This document shows positions 11,550 to 22,914 of a stretch of 64,000 nucleotides of DNA, piece after piece. The position numbers and the translations under genes are program-made. The DNA is from Tenodera sinensis. Its lineage: Eukaryota > Arthropoda > Insecta > Mantodea > Mantidae. The notes below the pieces were generated by a model. That model was not told the DNA's origin. It did no database searches and saw only the letters and a list, made by a program, of their open reading frames with translations. The stretch is taken from NCBI GenBank assembly GCA_030765045.1, contig CM060970.1, positions 48,914,076-48,978,075 of the forward strand. Reading direction: 5' to 3'. Numbering within the stretch: position 1 is the first letter of the stretch; each line of letters opens with the position of its first letter.

Positions 11550-11937
11550 ATCTGATTTTATTTTATTTTGAGGCCTATTTTCTGATTTTCACTGTCTTAA
11601 CATTGTTTAACATTCCATGAAATATTCGATTAATGATTCATTTAGTGTCTAATCTGACAGCTCACACAACGTTAATTTGATTTTAAACACCACAATTAAG
11701 AAAATTATTACTATTTATTTAATTCCTCAATTTTACTCTTGGGATACTTAATAAAGCCCATATGAGGATATGAGGGTACAGATCAATTTGTAACCTCTTG
11801 TGGGATTATTTATGACCATTGTCTCGGGGTATACTGACACTACCGAGACAGATCGGTGTAAAGTGGGCAGAAATGATGAAAAATTACATTTTAGGCTTTT
11901 TGATCAATTGTTTGACTCCTGGAACTGCTTTCGTGCA

Positions 11938-12232
11938 AGTATTTTTACTTTCTCTACTGTTGAGTAGGGGAAATATTGTATTCCACCCAAAAATTTGGTG
12001 TCAAATGTTTTGAGACCCCCTGAATAAAAAAAAAAAAAAAATTTAGAAAAACGTCCGTGTGTGTGTGTGTGTGTGCGCGCGTGCGTGCGTGCGTGCGTGT
12101 GTGTGTGTGAATAGCGTAACTAAACACGGAAAGTCGCTGAAATACCAAACTTGGTACTAAGTTCAACAACACCCAAGAATGCAACACGAGGATTTTCGAG
12201 TAAATCTCCTACCACAAGCTACTCTTTAGATC
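11938..12232 (+). repeat. Partial copy of repeat family X (left end)
   Basis: It starts with TATTTTTACTTTCTCTACTG, then AGTAGGGGAAATATTGTATTCC, GAGACCCCCTGAAT, a poly(A) run and a GT/GC tract at about 12055-12109. It is cut off at 12232, where a hAT-like terminus begins. Confidence 0.75.
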
Positions 12233-12480
12233 AGGTGTGCCGAACCCGCGGCTCCAACCCCATCGTGTGCAGCCCCTAGTGATATTTCCTTTATTGCGTC
12301 GCATTCGGGCCGCTTATTTCGTAATAAACATTCTATTTGGAATAAGATAAATTTCCAACACATGTGTTCATCAGTTAACCTCTTACTGAAATCATGACAA
12401 AATCACAGAAATGTCCGGCCCTGATTTTTATTTATGAACCTACCGCGCATCTCTTTGAAGTCTTCGTACATTGTTGACCG
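12232..12480 (+). mobile_element. hAT-like transposon end
   Basis: Its start CAGGTGTGCCGAACCCGCGG and the later CGTGTGCAGCCCC and TCGGGCCGCTTATTTCG resemble the 'CAGGGGTcgccAAcccGCGGcccg' termini of hAT elements. No transposase is seen and the other end is not found, so this is a non-autonomous or truncated fragment. Confidence 0.4.
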
Positions 12481-14210
12481 TGCGGTTTCTACTTTCAAAG
12501 GCGAGTGTGTGCCAGATGTTTTCATACCGTTACATCTTGGAGAACCTTCAAGTTAGTTTTCAATTTGTAGTTGTTCGCTCACATTGTAGTGTTGGTGAGA
12601 TGTTTGGAGAATATGTAATTAATGCTGCGATTTTTTATAAGTAGATCTAAAAGTATGTGTTCCATCCAAAAATTTGATATTCACTGGAAATTCACTTCGT
12701 CTGAAACTCTTCTTTCCTTGCCGCTACACTTAGTGACAATTAGTGACAATTATGGCTTCTATCAATAGGAGTCATTAACATGCAGTGTATAGGAAAATAA
12801 GTTTCCTTTGTTAAAATAGTTCGTATAAGAGTGAGTAAATAAGGTCATGTGAGAGCACTGCAGATTTTTAGGTTGTTGCTAACTAAAATGTAACGGGAAT
12901 GTCTCGTAGTTTGCCTGGCCGTTGTATGTCTTCAGAATTCCTAGAAAGTATCTCCTCGGCTATCTACGCACAGATGAATGAATCCTAGGCAAAATGGTGC
13001 ACCACCTTTATGGGCATAGGTTATAGTAATTTTCCAAATGCTTTGATGGAATGGTTTCATGTGGTTTGATGGAATGGTTTTGCAGGGCCATAATGAGTAA
13101 AAAATAAGGCAAAAATAAATAAATACAGCCCAAATCACATTGCTGAGAAAAGAAAAGGTATATTGGAAAAAGTCTGTAGGAATTGGAAATGATGCACTTG
13201 TGTGTGGACTAAATCCTAGGAAGTTTAAATCGCCATCAACATTTTTAAACTTATTATTTCACATGCTCCATTAGTTTGTAATACTACATAATGCCTTCAG
13301 CATTGTTGGGCTACATAATCAATGCAGGTGAAATTTATCGCAGAGCATACATTTAGCACCTCGTTATTAATGCAAGCATGCAGACGTGGAAACAACGCAT
13401 TAACCTGCGAATAGTGTAGCTCAAAGCTGTTTTCTGCTAAGTAGTTGAATAATTAATTAGTGCATCTTTAGGTTAATACAGATTACAGTGGATACAAATA
13501 GTTTAGCAGTTTAGTAATCTGGAGGTCTCATAAATCCATACAAACAACTAGAAACGGAAGTTTCAAAGTTTTGTTAACAGTTTGAAAGTGAAGTGATGTA
13601 ATTCCTTTAAAAAATCGATTATCTGAAAATGACTGCAGGCAAAAATAAGCGAACAATTACAAATCTAGTAGTTGGAAGAAAAAACACTTAAAGGGGTATA
13701 CTGATTTAAATATCTAGGTGCTCTTGTAAACAAGAATAATGATGATAAATAAACCGGTAGAGATTTAAACGGTGATAAGCAAGAAAGCTGAGAGGGAGAA
13801 GCTATGTCGTTACCTATAGAGATTGGTACCTCATAGTTTTTGAAACATACTCTTTTGCGATTTGCCGTAATTCAATTACTTGTGTTACGCTAAACTTTAA
13901 TTTTCCTTTGAAGTTCCGTTTTCCTGGTATTTCCAACAGCCATTGAATGTTTTAAACTTCGGTGTGAAATTTCAGGTCAGATACACGATTTCGTGTTCGC
14001 TGAATAAAAACTATTTGCAAATATTAACACCCTGCACGTGTGTGTCTCCATGAATAGCTTAAGAAAACGTAGTACATTAAAATGTTTAAACTTTTAAATT
14101 TAATTTAATTATAGAGTGATATGATTCCTCTGGTGCCGGATATTTAGTTCCTTCGCTGCGAGTTAGTTCTGGATTTATAACATAAAAGTTGTTTTCTTTA
14201 CACTGAGATT
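12480..14210. other. AT-rich non-coding DNA
   Basis: A short family X scrap (TGTTCCATCCAAAAATTTGA) lies at about 12658-12700. Nothing else is recognisable. Confidence 0.4.
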
Positions 14211-14214
14211 ACTT

Positions 14215-14915
14215 TCTTACGACCAAGCGTGAGAGAAATGTTGGAATGATATTCTCTTTGGACTTGCAAATACATTACGCTCCGCCCCCTTGTAGATAGG
14301 TATGAGCTGGCAAGTCGCCTTTGAGACCACCTGGGTTACTCCGCGGAGCTGCGCTGAGTTCCTGTCGTTGACCTTGGCCACTGCGGCCACTGCATTTCTA
14401 GCGTTGGCCTTGGGCACTGCATTGTTGAGAATTTCCCGAAGTAACGAGACATTCTCGCGGAAGAAGATATGGACCATAAACAATATGATTCTGCGTATGG
14501 AGAAGCAACTTAAATCGAGCGGTATTCATCTCCATCTTGCTAGAATCAAAGAATACACGGGAAAAAAACGTTGCGACTTATGTTACCAAACAAAACTTAC
14601 TGATTTCTTTAAGACAATGCAAAATTAAGTTAGTGTAAAATAGGTACAGTGTAATTGCATTTACTATATAAATTAAGATCGGTTGCAGAACTGGAAAACA
14701 CCCCATAGCATAACTGATGTACAATTGCATTCAAAAGTATAATATTACATATTTTACAATGTACCGAAATTTACTATTGCAGAGCGTTTCAAACCATTCC
14801 CATGGGATAGATTTTTGACACTTCTAAGCTCACATTTCGATGTACCGCGGAATCTTTATAACGCGGGGTACAGCATGTCCCCCCAGCAACCGCGTTATTT
14901 CGGGATTCTACCATA
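14215..14915 (-). mobile_element. pogo/Tigger-like non-autonomous element fragment (repeat R2 copy 1)
   Basis: On the minus strand a terminus-like sequence (GGTAGAATCCCGAAATAACG, complement of about 14890-14912) is followed by an internal block at 14335-14215. That block aligns for about 150 bases with 40785-40960 (CAGGTGGTCTCAAAGG, GACTTGCCA..TCATACCT, CAACATTTCTCTCACGCTTGGTCG). The 108-codon plus-strand ORF at 14302 and the minus ORF at 14217 are products of this repeat. The assignment to pogo/Tigger rests on the ends only. Confidence 0.4.
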
Positions 14916-14919
14916 CATT

Positions 14920-17900
14920 GAAAGTAGACAGCTTAAGTAGAACAAATATGTAAATTGCTTATAGAAGCTACTAGCTCAGTAGAACAGTTGGCAGCGCAGT
15001 TGTTATCAAGCTGCAGGTTAAAAAATACATCTTCCGTTGACTGCTGTTATGAGACAATTTGGCTATTAACCGTCCAAAAACTGTAGCTATAAAAGTTCTA
15101 TAGCAACGGGAGATAAAAACAACTAATTTTCCTTAACTGCCGTGATGTACATTTTACAGTATTTTAGTCTGGCTTATCTCCATACAAACCGCAGCGATGG
15201 CAAGAAATATGACATTCAATCCGCTTAGTATTGGAAACAGTGTTTGATAAGCTAAGGGGATTTCGAAAATTTTAACTACTGCAGTTGCTATTATAATTTG
15301 TGTGTTATTCTGGTTAATGCTAGCCATGTTAAGCATAGTGGGAGGAGATTAGGCTCTTCTGTGTGTGGTGTGTTTGAGAGAGCAGTGTCAGGCAACGAGA
15401 TTGCGCAAGGGCTTAGAAGAAATTGGAGTTGTATGCATGGGCTACGTGGGAAGGATGTGGGGCGCAGTGGGTAGACGATAATTAAACAGAGGACATCATA
15501 TTAACAGACAAAATTTGACTCAAACGGTAAAGTCTCCAACATGTGTAACGGAAGGTTTCAGGTTCAAATCAACAATTTGACTGAGTTTTTCTGTACTACC
15601 AGAAACAAAGTCAATTGCGTGTGTTAGTCTTACAAAACCTCGAAAATGACCTGACTGATTTTAATAAGTTATTTTTGTTTTATTAGTCTCAATAGAGGGA
15701 TGTTTTATAAAAATGAACATTGGGAACAATTTGTATGGGAATTGCCACTTCCTACTACGTTCAATAAGCTTGAAAGCGTTTGTTTAATTTTTTCGTAAAA
15801 AAAAGTCATGCATTTTGAAAATAGATATGCTTAAATCTAATTTAATTACATTTTACGAGCATTCATTTTGATTACCCATTCTGTTAAGGTTTGCAGGCTT
15901 AGAAATAAGCACAAAAATTATTCAATTTTGTTTTAGCGAGGCTCGAGGAATTAGGGTAGGCCTAGACATAACTACAATATTTGTTTTAATGAAATTCGAG
16001 GAAGTAGTTCGAAGATTTCAATATAGTAAAGTTTCCAAGGTAAATTTAACAAATCTGAGTGACTATGAAAACAATTCTGTTGTTTTACGTTCTTTATTAC
16101 AATGCGCAGGAGAGGACGAAACCAGCAAGCTTTGCATTGAACATTAACTGCATTTAACTTTCGTCTAAATAAATGACATTAAATTCATTTGAATTAGAAA
16201 CGAGTTTCAGTTAACCAAAGAACACTCAACGGCACACAATGCATGTAATATTGTCGATCTCAATGAACTGGAGTTTGAAGGTTGATTAATGATTGATGAT
16301 CAATTAGGAATTAAATCAAATTTAAGCGGTACGAAGTTCACCGGGTCCTCTAGTCTTAAATAGTGGTTACAATTCTTGACATGTCTACATTAACGCGTTA
16401 ACTGCCAGTGGTGACGAAATATGCTCGAGGTGGAATGCGTTATCGTGGGTTTCAGAAGCCTATGCCAACACGGGGTGTCACATTTGTTTGTAGCTGGCGC
16501 CTGGTTACAAATAACGCGTGAACATTGTGTGCATTCGCTTCGAGTTTGTGGAATTCCGCAAGGTACCGTTTTCTACAGCCAACGCATTGTCAGATTGTTA
16601 AACTGTTTCCCGCATTTCAGTGATGTATGTGTATAGGGAGGAAAGTAATTTCCCCAAGACTACAAATCTGCGAAAGCTCTAAATATTGTCATATATGTGA
16701 CCAAATCGGAGATAATCAGGCTTCTTAGCGTAACAGGATACATTTTAGATAACCCATATTGCTACTTTTTCTATGTACTCAAAACAAATTTAATAAAATG
16801 CTCTGCTCTCTGTTAATTATTGTCTTATGGGATCTTGCAAGTGGTGAGAGATGACCAATGACACTGCTTGACAGTTGCAATACGGGGCTAGACGCATGGC
16901 ACTGTAATGAGGACAACGAAAGGTAGGGGAGGGGGAAGGGTAGACAAACCTAGCCTCGAAGAAAAGCCACGCTTTAATTTCTGTAGATTTATCTCTAAAT
17001 TCTTAATGCCTATTATGTAAAAGGTTACAAATTTTGCTTGAGATAAGCAGCATTTATTGAGTTAAACGATTCTATATTTATCCTGAAATTCAGCGGTCGC
17101 AAGTTCAAATCACACCAGGGATTAATGAGGCTTTTGTTATTTCTGTTTGTTTCTAGAACATTCTAGCAGATCATGCGTTTCTTCTGAATGCATCAGAAAG
17201 TGGATTTGCATGTAAATACGAGGTTCGAGCCATTCGTGCTCATTGTGCACTACTTTGGGAATCAGAGGTTCATAACGATCATAATATGGGCTTGCAAATG
17301 TTGTCTTAATTTGTATGTACGTATTGCATTTTCTAAACTCTCAGAACAATTTATTGACCTTTCGTATGAAAGTATAGCTCCAAACAGTTAAATATTTATG
17401 TAATGATGTCTTATGTTTGAAAGTTATAATGCTAATGTTATTATGCATTTATTTATGATGCAAATGACACTTGGTGTTGTCATGAAATTCATAACTAATT
17501 AAATGAGACAACACTTCCATGCCAAACTACCAGTTTTTGTTAAATTTACCAAATATATAGAGTAACTTCAAAGAGCAGTATTTGAACCTGGGATCTTCAC
17601 AACTGAAGGCACACTGTTGCCCTACGAGAGCAAATCACTCCACACATAGCAGTGCAAAGGAGTCAGTTCGATTGGACAGTGCTTACGGCATAGCACGAAA
17701 ATCGGCAGGACTCCACAACTTCTCAATCCGCAGGATCAGAGCACTCTCACGGTATAAGAGCCCAGAAAATGTAACATATAGTTGTCCAGTATTATCGTGG
17801 TTTAGCACTACCTTAAATATAATCGGCGTGAATCCTAAACTTTTCTTAGCGTTGTTTCCTTTAGTTAGATTGGTCTATTGTATTATTTACTGTCTATAAC

Positions 17901-18010
17901 GCTCTCTGTAAAAAACTATTTTTCATCCGATATACTATCGTCAACTGAAAATATAAAACTAAATAATGGAATTGTTCTACGGAAATGAAGGTTAAATGTT
18001 GGGTTACATA
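14920..18010. other. AT-rich non-coding DNA with scattered tRNA-like B boxes
   Basis: Weak SINE remnants may occur at 15525-15580 (CAGGTTCAAATCAAC), 17093-17120 (CAAGTTCAAATCACACC) and, minus strand, 17575-17640 (CAGGTTCAAATACTG). Each lacks a convincing body or tail. No exon or transposase is seen. Confidence 0.35.
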
Positions 18011-18199
18011 TACAGGTGTAAATGAATAACACCGGACGAATTTTACTAGTGATAGACGGTTCATGGGCAATCAATTTGAGATAGGAAACCTATGGTCTGG
18101 ATTACAAATTACAGAACCAAGCTTTAAGATTCTTTGAGGGTATGCACACCACTGATCATGTCCACTGCAGCTGCAACGCATGATGAGAAAACAAGCGGG

Positions 18200-18312
18200 T
18201 GAACTCCGTAGCCTGTCTGTTTAGTGTAATGGTTATTATATCAGGACGCGGAAGGTACACACGTATTAAAAGCATAGGTTCATATACCCACACCATATTT
18301 TTTTATCATCTT
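18200..18312 (+). mobile_element. tRNA-like SINE fragment
   Basis: TAGTGTAATGGTTATTATATC is a good A box of the tRNA-Asp/Glu type. AGGTTCATATACCC about 45 bases later is a decayed B box, followed by a T-rich tract. No full tRNA fold can be drawn because the acceptor strands do not pair. Confidence 0.45.
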
Positions 18313-18709
18313 TTTTCTTTCTTTCTTCATAAGCACATGCTTAATCTAATTTGATTTACACGAAACATTTGTGTCGTGTTGTAATTGTTGGTTTAACTAA
18401 TGTTTAAACTTTTTGTTTCAAGTTTGTTTAACTATTATTTACACTTGGATGACCTAAACAGTAGGAACACATTAAAATTTCGTTTTCACTTAAATGAGAT
18501 GGTTCAAGCCTAACTAGCAGCTTAGAAACAAGTAAATAATTGATAAGCACTTTAAAGAGTTGACGCGATTTAATTATTATAAACATAAGTTGAATTCATT
18601 ACAATACAATAGATAGATACAAGCAGAACAAAGGTAAGGAAATAAATACCTTAATTAAATTTGATATTGTATCGCTTAAATTATTAAGAGCAAGAATACA
18701 GGCAGGGAA

Positions 18710-19225
18710 TGAGCTTAATATGCAAATAAAATGATTTTCCCAAATGGAATAATAACCAGAAATACTAAACTCAAAGTTTATAAAACATTAATAAGGCCAG
18801 TAATAACCTATGGATCTGAGGCTTGGTCTACCACAATGAACAATGAACGATGAAAAGGCTTTGCGATCTTTCGAGAGAAGAATACTAGGACAAATGTTGA
18901 ATCTGTACATTGTGATGCACAGAATTTTAAAGTGAGAAACAATCAGGAAATAAATTATTTAGTAGAAGGTCAAGATACTGTTAGATTTATCAAATCCCAG
19001 AGACTTAAATGGTTGAGACACTTGGACTGAATGGAGAATGAGCGGAATCCAAAGAAAATGTTAAAAGGGAAAATATTTTCACGAAGAAGAAAAGGCAGAA
19101 CAAGGTGGAAAGATTGTGTCTAGGAAGATCTTGCTGCAATGGAAGTCAGAGTCTGAAGAAGGAAGGCGTATGACAGAGGAGAATGGAAGAAAATAATACG
19201 GAAGTTCAAGGCCCAATCGGGCTCT
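18710..19225 (+). pseudogene. RTE-type LINE reverse transcriptase C-terminal fragment
   Basis: Plus-strand pieces read LKVYKTLIRPVITYGSEAW near 18776-18830, then ALRSFERRILGQMLN, RFIKSQRLKWLRHL, RMENERNPKKMLKGK, RRRKGRTRWKDCV and an EEWKKIIRKFKAQSGS ending. This is the post-catalytic thumb and tail region of RTE-like LINE polymerases. Frames change several times and stops interrupt it. The catalytic RT core and endonuclease are absent, as in a 5'-truncated copy. It lies inside the broken transposon at 18012-19990. Confidence 0.8.
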
Positions 19226-20399
19226 AGATCCATAGTAGAGAAGGTGCAGGTTTCAAAGGAATTGCTCAAAATGGTGACCTCAAACATCAATTGAACAGGC
19301 GACATCGACGCAGAAATGATTCGCGAACCCTGTTGAGTATTCCCGGTGCGTTGCAAATCTCATCAGTGGCTGTAATAATGCGGGCAACCAGCGTCTACTC
19401 GGAATCAATTAATGATGAATACACTACAGTCTGAAGATACCAGAAAAGGTCCTTAGATGTGAAAAGAAGCAAAAGAAAACAATACTGTGTGCATTGCATA
19501 TGATGGTTGTATTTTGCTATTTTAAAGCAAACGCATAACATTACTCTCAAAATAGAAAAGAAAAGGGACAGAAACTTGTTCCCTCTTCGGGGTTTGAACT
19601 TGATTTCTCGGGTTTATTAGCTCCATAGTGAGTCGTCATAACCGTGTGGCCAAAGCATACGGTTTAGAACTATTTCTGTAGCCGCTCGCCACAAACTGTT
19701 AACATGGGACTGCCCGCGCCTGAAATGGGTAAGTCTCCAATTTAAGGCTTTTGGTAACGGTAGGCAGCAGACAGGCTTTACTGAATTCCTAAAAAGCACT
19801 ACTTCGACTCCAGTCCAGTAGCTACTATTCACACATTTCTTTCTGGTTATGATTTATTGGTCACAATCTCTAATTTGGATACGTATAACATTAACTTGAC
19901 GTCGTAGACCATTGGTTTCCTATCTAAAATGGATTGTTTATGAACCCTCTATTGCCAGTAAAATTTGTGCGGGGTTAAACATTTAAACTATATGTATATA
20001 ACTTTGTCATTCTCCTTTAGCATTGTACATATAACTTCAAAAGAAATACCCACGCTTGTTTTGTTCCAATAGGTGACACTTTGTATACAGATACATTACA
20101 ATCAGTGACATATTCTTTAACCCAAAAGCGGGCGCACTGGAGTATGAAGTACCACAGTATTACTTTTTTGCGTGTCGCAACGCAACAAATGATTGTATCA
20201 GTCTGCTGTGCTAGCCCTTTGTGCATTGTTCTTTTATTCGTCTGTTGACATGGTCACATTCTGTTGTGCAAGTGTGAAGGATTGTTATAATCGTGTTTGT
20301 TCAACATTGCCAATAACGCCTGGAGTATAACGCCTGTTCGTCCAAATACGTAGTTTCGTTTTACTGACTTATTTTCATTATAACAGTGTAGGAGAGTTA

Positions 20400-20565
20400 G
20401 TGAACGCCTTGTGTATGGTGTGCGCGCGCGTGTGTATGTGTGTGCGAGTCTTTGCGTATGTCTGTGTACCTTTGGCAGTGACTATGTGTAATCTGTGTCT
20501 CTGTATGCGTGTGTGTGCATGTGTGTCCGGTGTGTACGTATGTGTGCGTGCATGCGTGTGTGAAA
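20400..20565. repeat. GT-rich cryptic simple sequence
   Basis: Irregular GT/GC/CA alternation spans about 20415-20565. The 61-codon cysteine/valine-rich ORF here is a by-product of the low-complexity tract. Confidence 0.7.
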
Positions 20566-20579
20566 AATATCCGAAAGTA

Positions 20580-20950
20580 ATTTAAACTGCTCTTAGTTCA
20601 AAGCCGACTGTTTCCGTTTCCGGCAGCTAAATAAAAATTACCAGGAAACTCATCTGTGGATCGAAGTAAATATGGACCGAATAGGAGCGAAGATGGTAAT
20701 CGTCCTCTAGGGCGCCAGAAGCCAACGCAGATTAATGTCTTAATTAAGACACTAAAGTCGTTTCTAGAGCTCTATTCTCGAAGATGGTCTAAACTAAATG
20801 TGTTCCAGCCGAGCTGTTCGCCAGCGAGCTGTCTTGCGTGAGTAAGCCTGCAACATGCAGCACAGCTCTGCTGTGGGGTAAGCTGCCGTCACGGCACTGT
20901 GGGTACTGGTGGAGACCTGCAACGAGGAATAAGTGAGGTTATGTCCTTCG
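20580..20950. other. GC-richer non-coding patch
   Basis: Sequence composition shifts toward GC, but no domain or repeat signature is visible. It borders the LINE fragment at 20950. Confidence 0.35.
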
Positions 20951-21560
20951 CCCAGTGACTTATTGGCTATCATTCGCCGCTACTCCCTCTACAGCCGTGC
21001 TCCACGCAATGCTTCCGCAGACTCGGGTATACTCATATTCAAAACTTGCGGATTTGGAACAGTCTGGTCTAAGTATTGTTGCAGACGACGATCCACAAAC
21101 GGCGGGCTCTGAGAAGTACAATAGATGCCAAAGTCATCTACGAATAGGCATGACGGAGCACCTGGGTGATCACATTTCCACAGGTAACTAATTGCTGTAA
21201 GACATAGTTTAACACTTAGTACCAATCTCTGACGAGAAACGCGGGTCGCTTCTAGTTGGAAAACATTTTTTCTCAAACTACCAATAACTGTAAGCGTCCA
21301 CACATGGTGCATATTATTCCTGTACCCAAACACCTATCATAGGCCTTCTCCAGATCAAAACACATTGCAATTATTTGATAGTTCTGGTGCATGCATATCT
21401 GTGTGATATTGATACATGATGATGTAAAGTTGAAACCGCACTGGATATTTGTCAGAGGTTGCAAGTTTCCAGCCACTGATCACGCGTCCCATCAGCTTGC
21501 AAGCGCAAATGGTGAAGGAAATAGGCCGTCAGATGAATATTGCAAGTAGTAAATCGAATG
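20950..21560 (-). pseudogene. Jockey-type LINE reverse transcriptase fragment
   Basis: Reading the minus strand from about 21545 gives RPISFTICACKLMGRVI (the RPI.L..CKLMER block), a Q.GF block, CFDLEKAYDR (RT motif A with its catalytic Asp, near 21345-21375), and SCLFVDDFGIYC (RT motif C, the F.DD box, near 21135-21170) followed by RLQQYLD. The catalytic Asp residues survive, but a segment between motifs A and C is shortened and frames shift. EN and RNase H are missing. It was intact as an RT long ago and is now a fossil. Confidence 0.85.
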
Positions 21561-22720
21561 GATGTAGTTCCATCCTTTGGGCTGTCAGAGTGCAAGGATA
21601 AAGATTCCAACTATGACCAGTATCATACTGCCACCGTGCTCAGGAGTACCATCTCACGATGTAAAATACTGCATGCAAACAAAGGCAAATTCTTACGAAA
21701 CAAAAGTTCAAGTTTTGGTCAACGTGTTCTAATTGCATGTATGGGATATGATCTGAAACGTATCTTTCCATTACGTGCAAGACAGTGGTGTTCGAATCAA
21801 TTTACCCCTTTTCTAGAGAAAGCAAATCGCCTTCAGAATGCATCATTTATCGAATGTACCGCCAATGGGATTGACATTTATCAGCAGATACGAACGCAGT
21901 CCTGATAACCAGGGGCTGGGATTGGCCTATTATCTATCCAAACTCTGTGACTCTCCGTGCACCAAACCGCGCAGTGGTATCCCTTAGATTGTGTTCAGAG
22001 AGGTATCGAGTGTCACGTCAAACACATTTATGTACCAATGTTGATTGGGCGTTTGACATGGACTCTCACCTCTTACTGGAATACAACTAAGAATGTGGCC
22101 GGAGATCCCAGGAGTGCCAATCTCGTACCTAAATAGCAGACCCCTGGATGGGCTTTTCTCTTACGCCAAACTACCTTAGTATGCACAATTTTAGTTGTTT
22201 ATTTTGTTTTTGGTTTATTTTCTCATAAATAGGCTTAGTATGTGAGCTACCAAAGAAATGAGCCTATACACGCTTGGTCTGTAAAGCAGACGGTCAAAAC
22301 CGGTTCTTTACACTGGATCATCACATGCTCTACGAACGCGCATAACTTGAATCCTCTTTAATGCAGCTGGACTACTAAGCCTACTCATAAATGATTCTAA
22401 CGATTTTTATGAAAAAAGAAATCTAATATACTTGTATGGCAAATGAAATGTATAAGTAGGTAGATGTCTCTGAAATACCTTTTGAAGTCCTTTTTATTCG
22501 AAATGAGATTTATATAATTGGAAAACTCTAAGAGACAGACCAAAACTTGTGGTATAAAATGGAGATATCCATAAAGCAGCAATTTCTCAAACGTAAGTTG
22601 AGGCCTGAACCGTTTCCGACATATTCTTTACTATTGCCTTGAATTTTCAAATATGTTACACACTTTTCAACCACAAATTGGTATTCGTTTTTCTGTCTCT
22701 CCTTTTCTTTTCTGTTGTAA
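21560..22720. other. Non-coding DNA; 121-codon ORF not supported
   Basis: The plus-strand ORF at 21540-21905 shows no recognisable domain and starts inside the LINE fragment. It may be part of another unrecognised repeat. The rest is AT-rich and unassigned. Confidence 0.4.
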
Positions 22721-22724
22721 ATGG

Positions 22725-22912
22725 AATGTAAATGGAATGGGATTCGATAGCAAACCCATTTTAAAGGATTTGACCATCACTTAGTTTAGTCCCCATTACA
22801 CATACAAACAGTGCAGTAAACTCAAGTAGATAGAATAAGCTTTTGTAAGAATAGTTGTAGAAGAGAAATTAGAGAAAGTCATATGAATGTAATGCATAGA
22901 ATTAATTTTTTA
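22725..22912 (+). repeat. Right-end fragment of repeat family X
   Basis: It contains ATTTTAAAGGATTTGACCATC, AGTAGATAGAATAAGC and TTAGAGAAAGTCATATGAATG, then AATTTTTT, matching the right end of the full copy at 33060-33258. Confidence 0.6.
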
Positions 22913-22914
22913 AC

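Larger units (their letters stand above)
18012..19990 (-). mobile_element. DDE transposon fossil with about 85-bp inverted ends, filled with later insertions
   Basis: The left end at 18035-18110 (GACGAATTTTACTAGTGATAG, GATAGGAAACCTATGGTCTG) is matched in inverse by 19885-19975 (complement AAATTTTACTGGCAATAGAGG, GATAGGAAACCAATGGTCTA). Minus-strand sequence at about 19240-19400 encodes a transposase tail in one frame (ARIITATDEICNAPGILNRV, then ESFLRRCRLFN), like the C-terminus of the elements at 9975 and 50643. The catalytic part is absent. A SINE head and an RTE LINE tail lie between this tail and the left end, so the element was broken by insertion or rearrangement. Confidence 0.6.

Noticed and set aside
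14302..14628. 108-codon ORF with a hydrophobic segment that could be read as a small membrane protein
   Set aside because: Part of it is the R2 repeat, also present at 40785-40960 without the frame. Opposing ORFs overlap it, so it is a repeat by-product.
21540..21905. 121-codon plus-strand ORF
   Set aside because: It begins inside an antisense LINE fragment and shows no recognisable domain; no evidence favours a gene.
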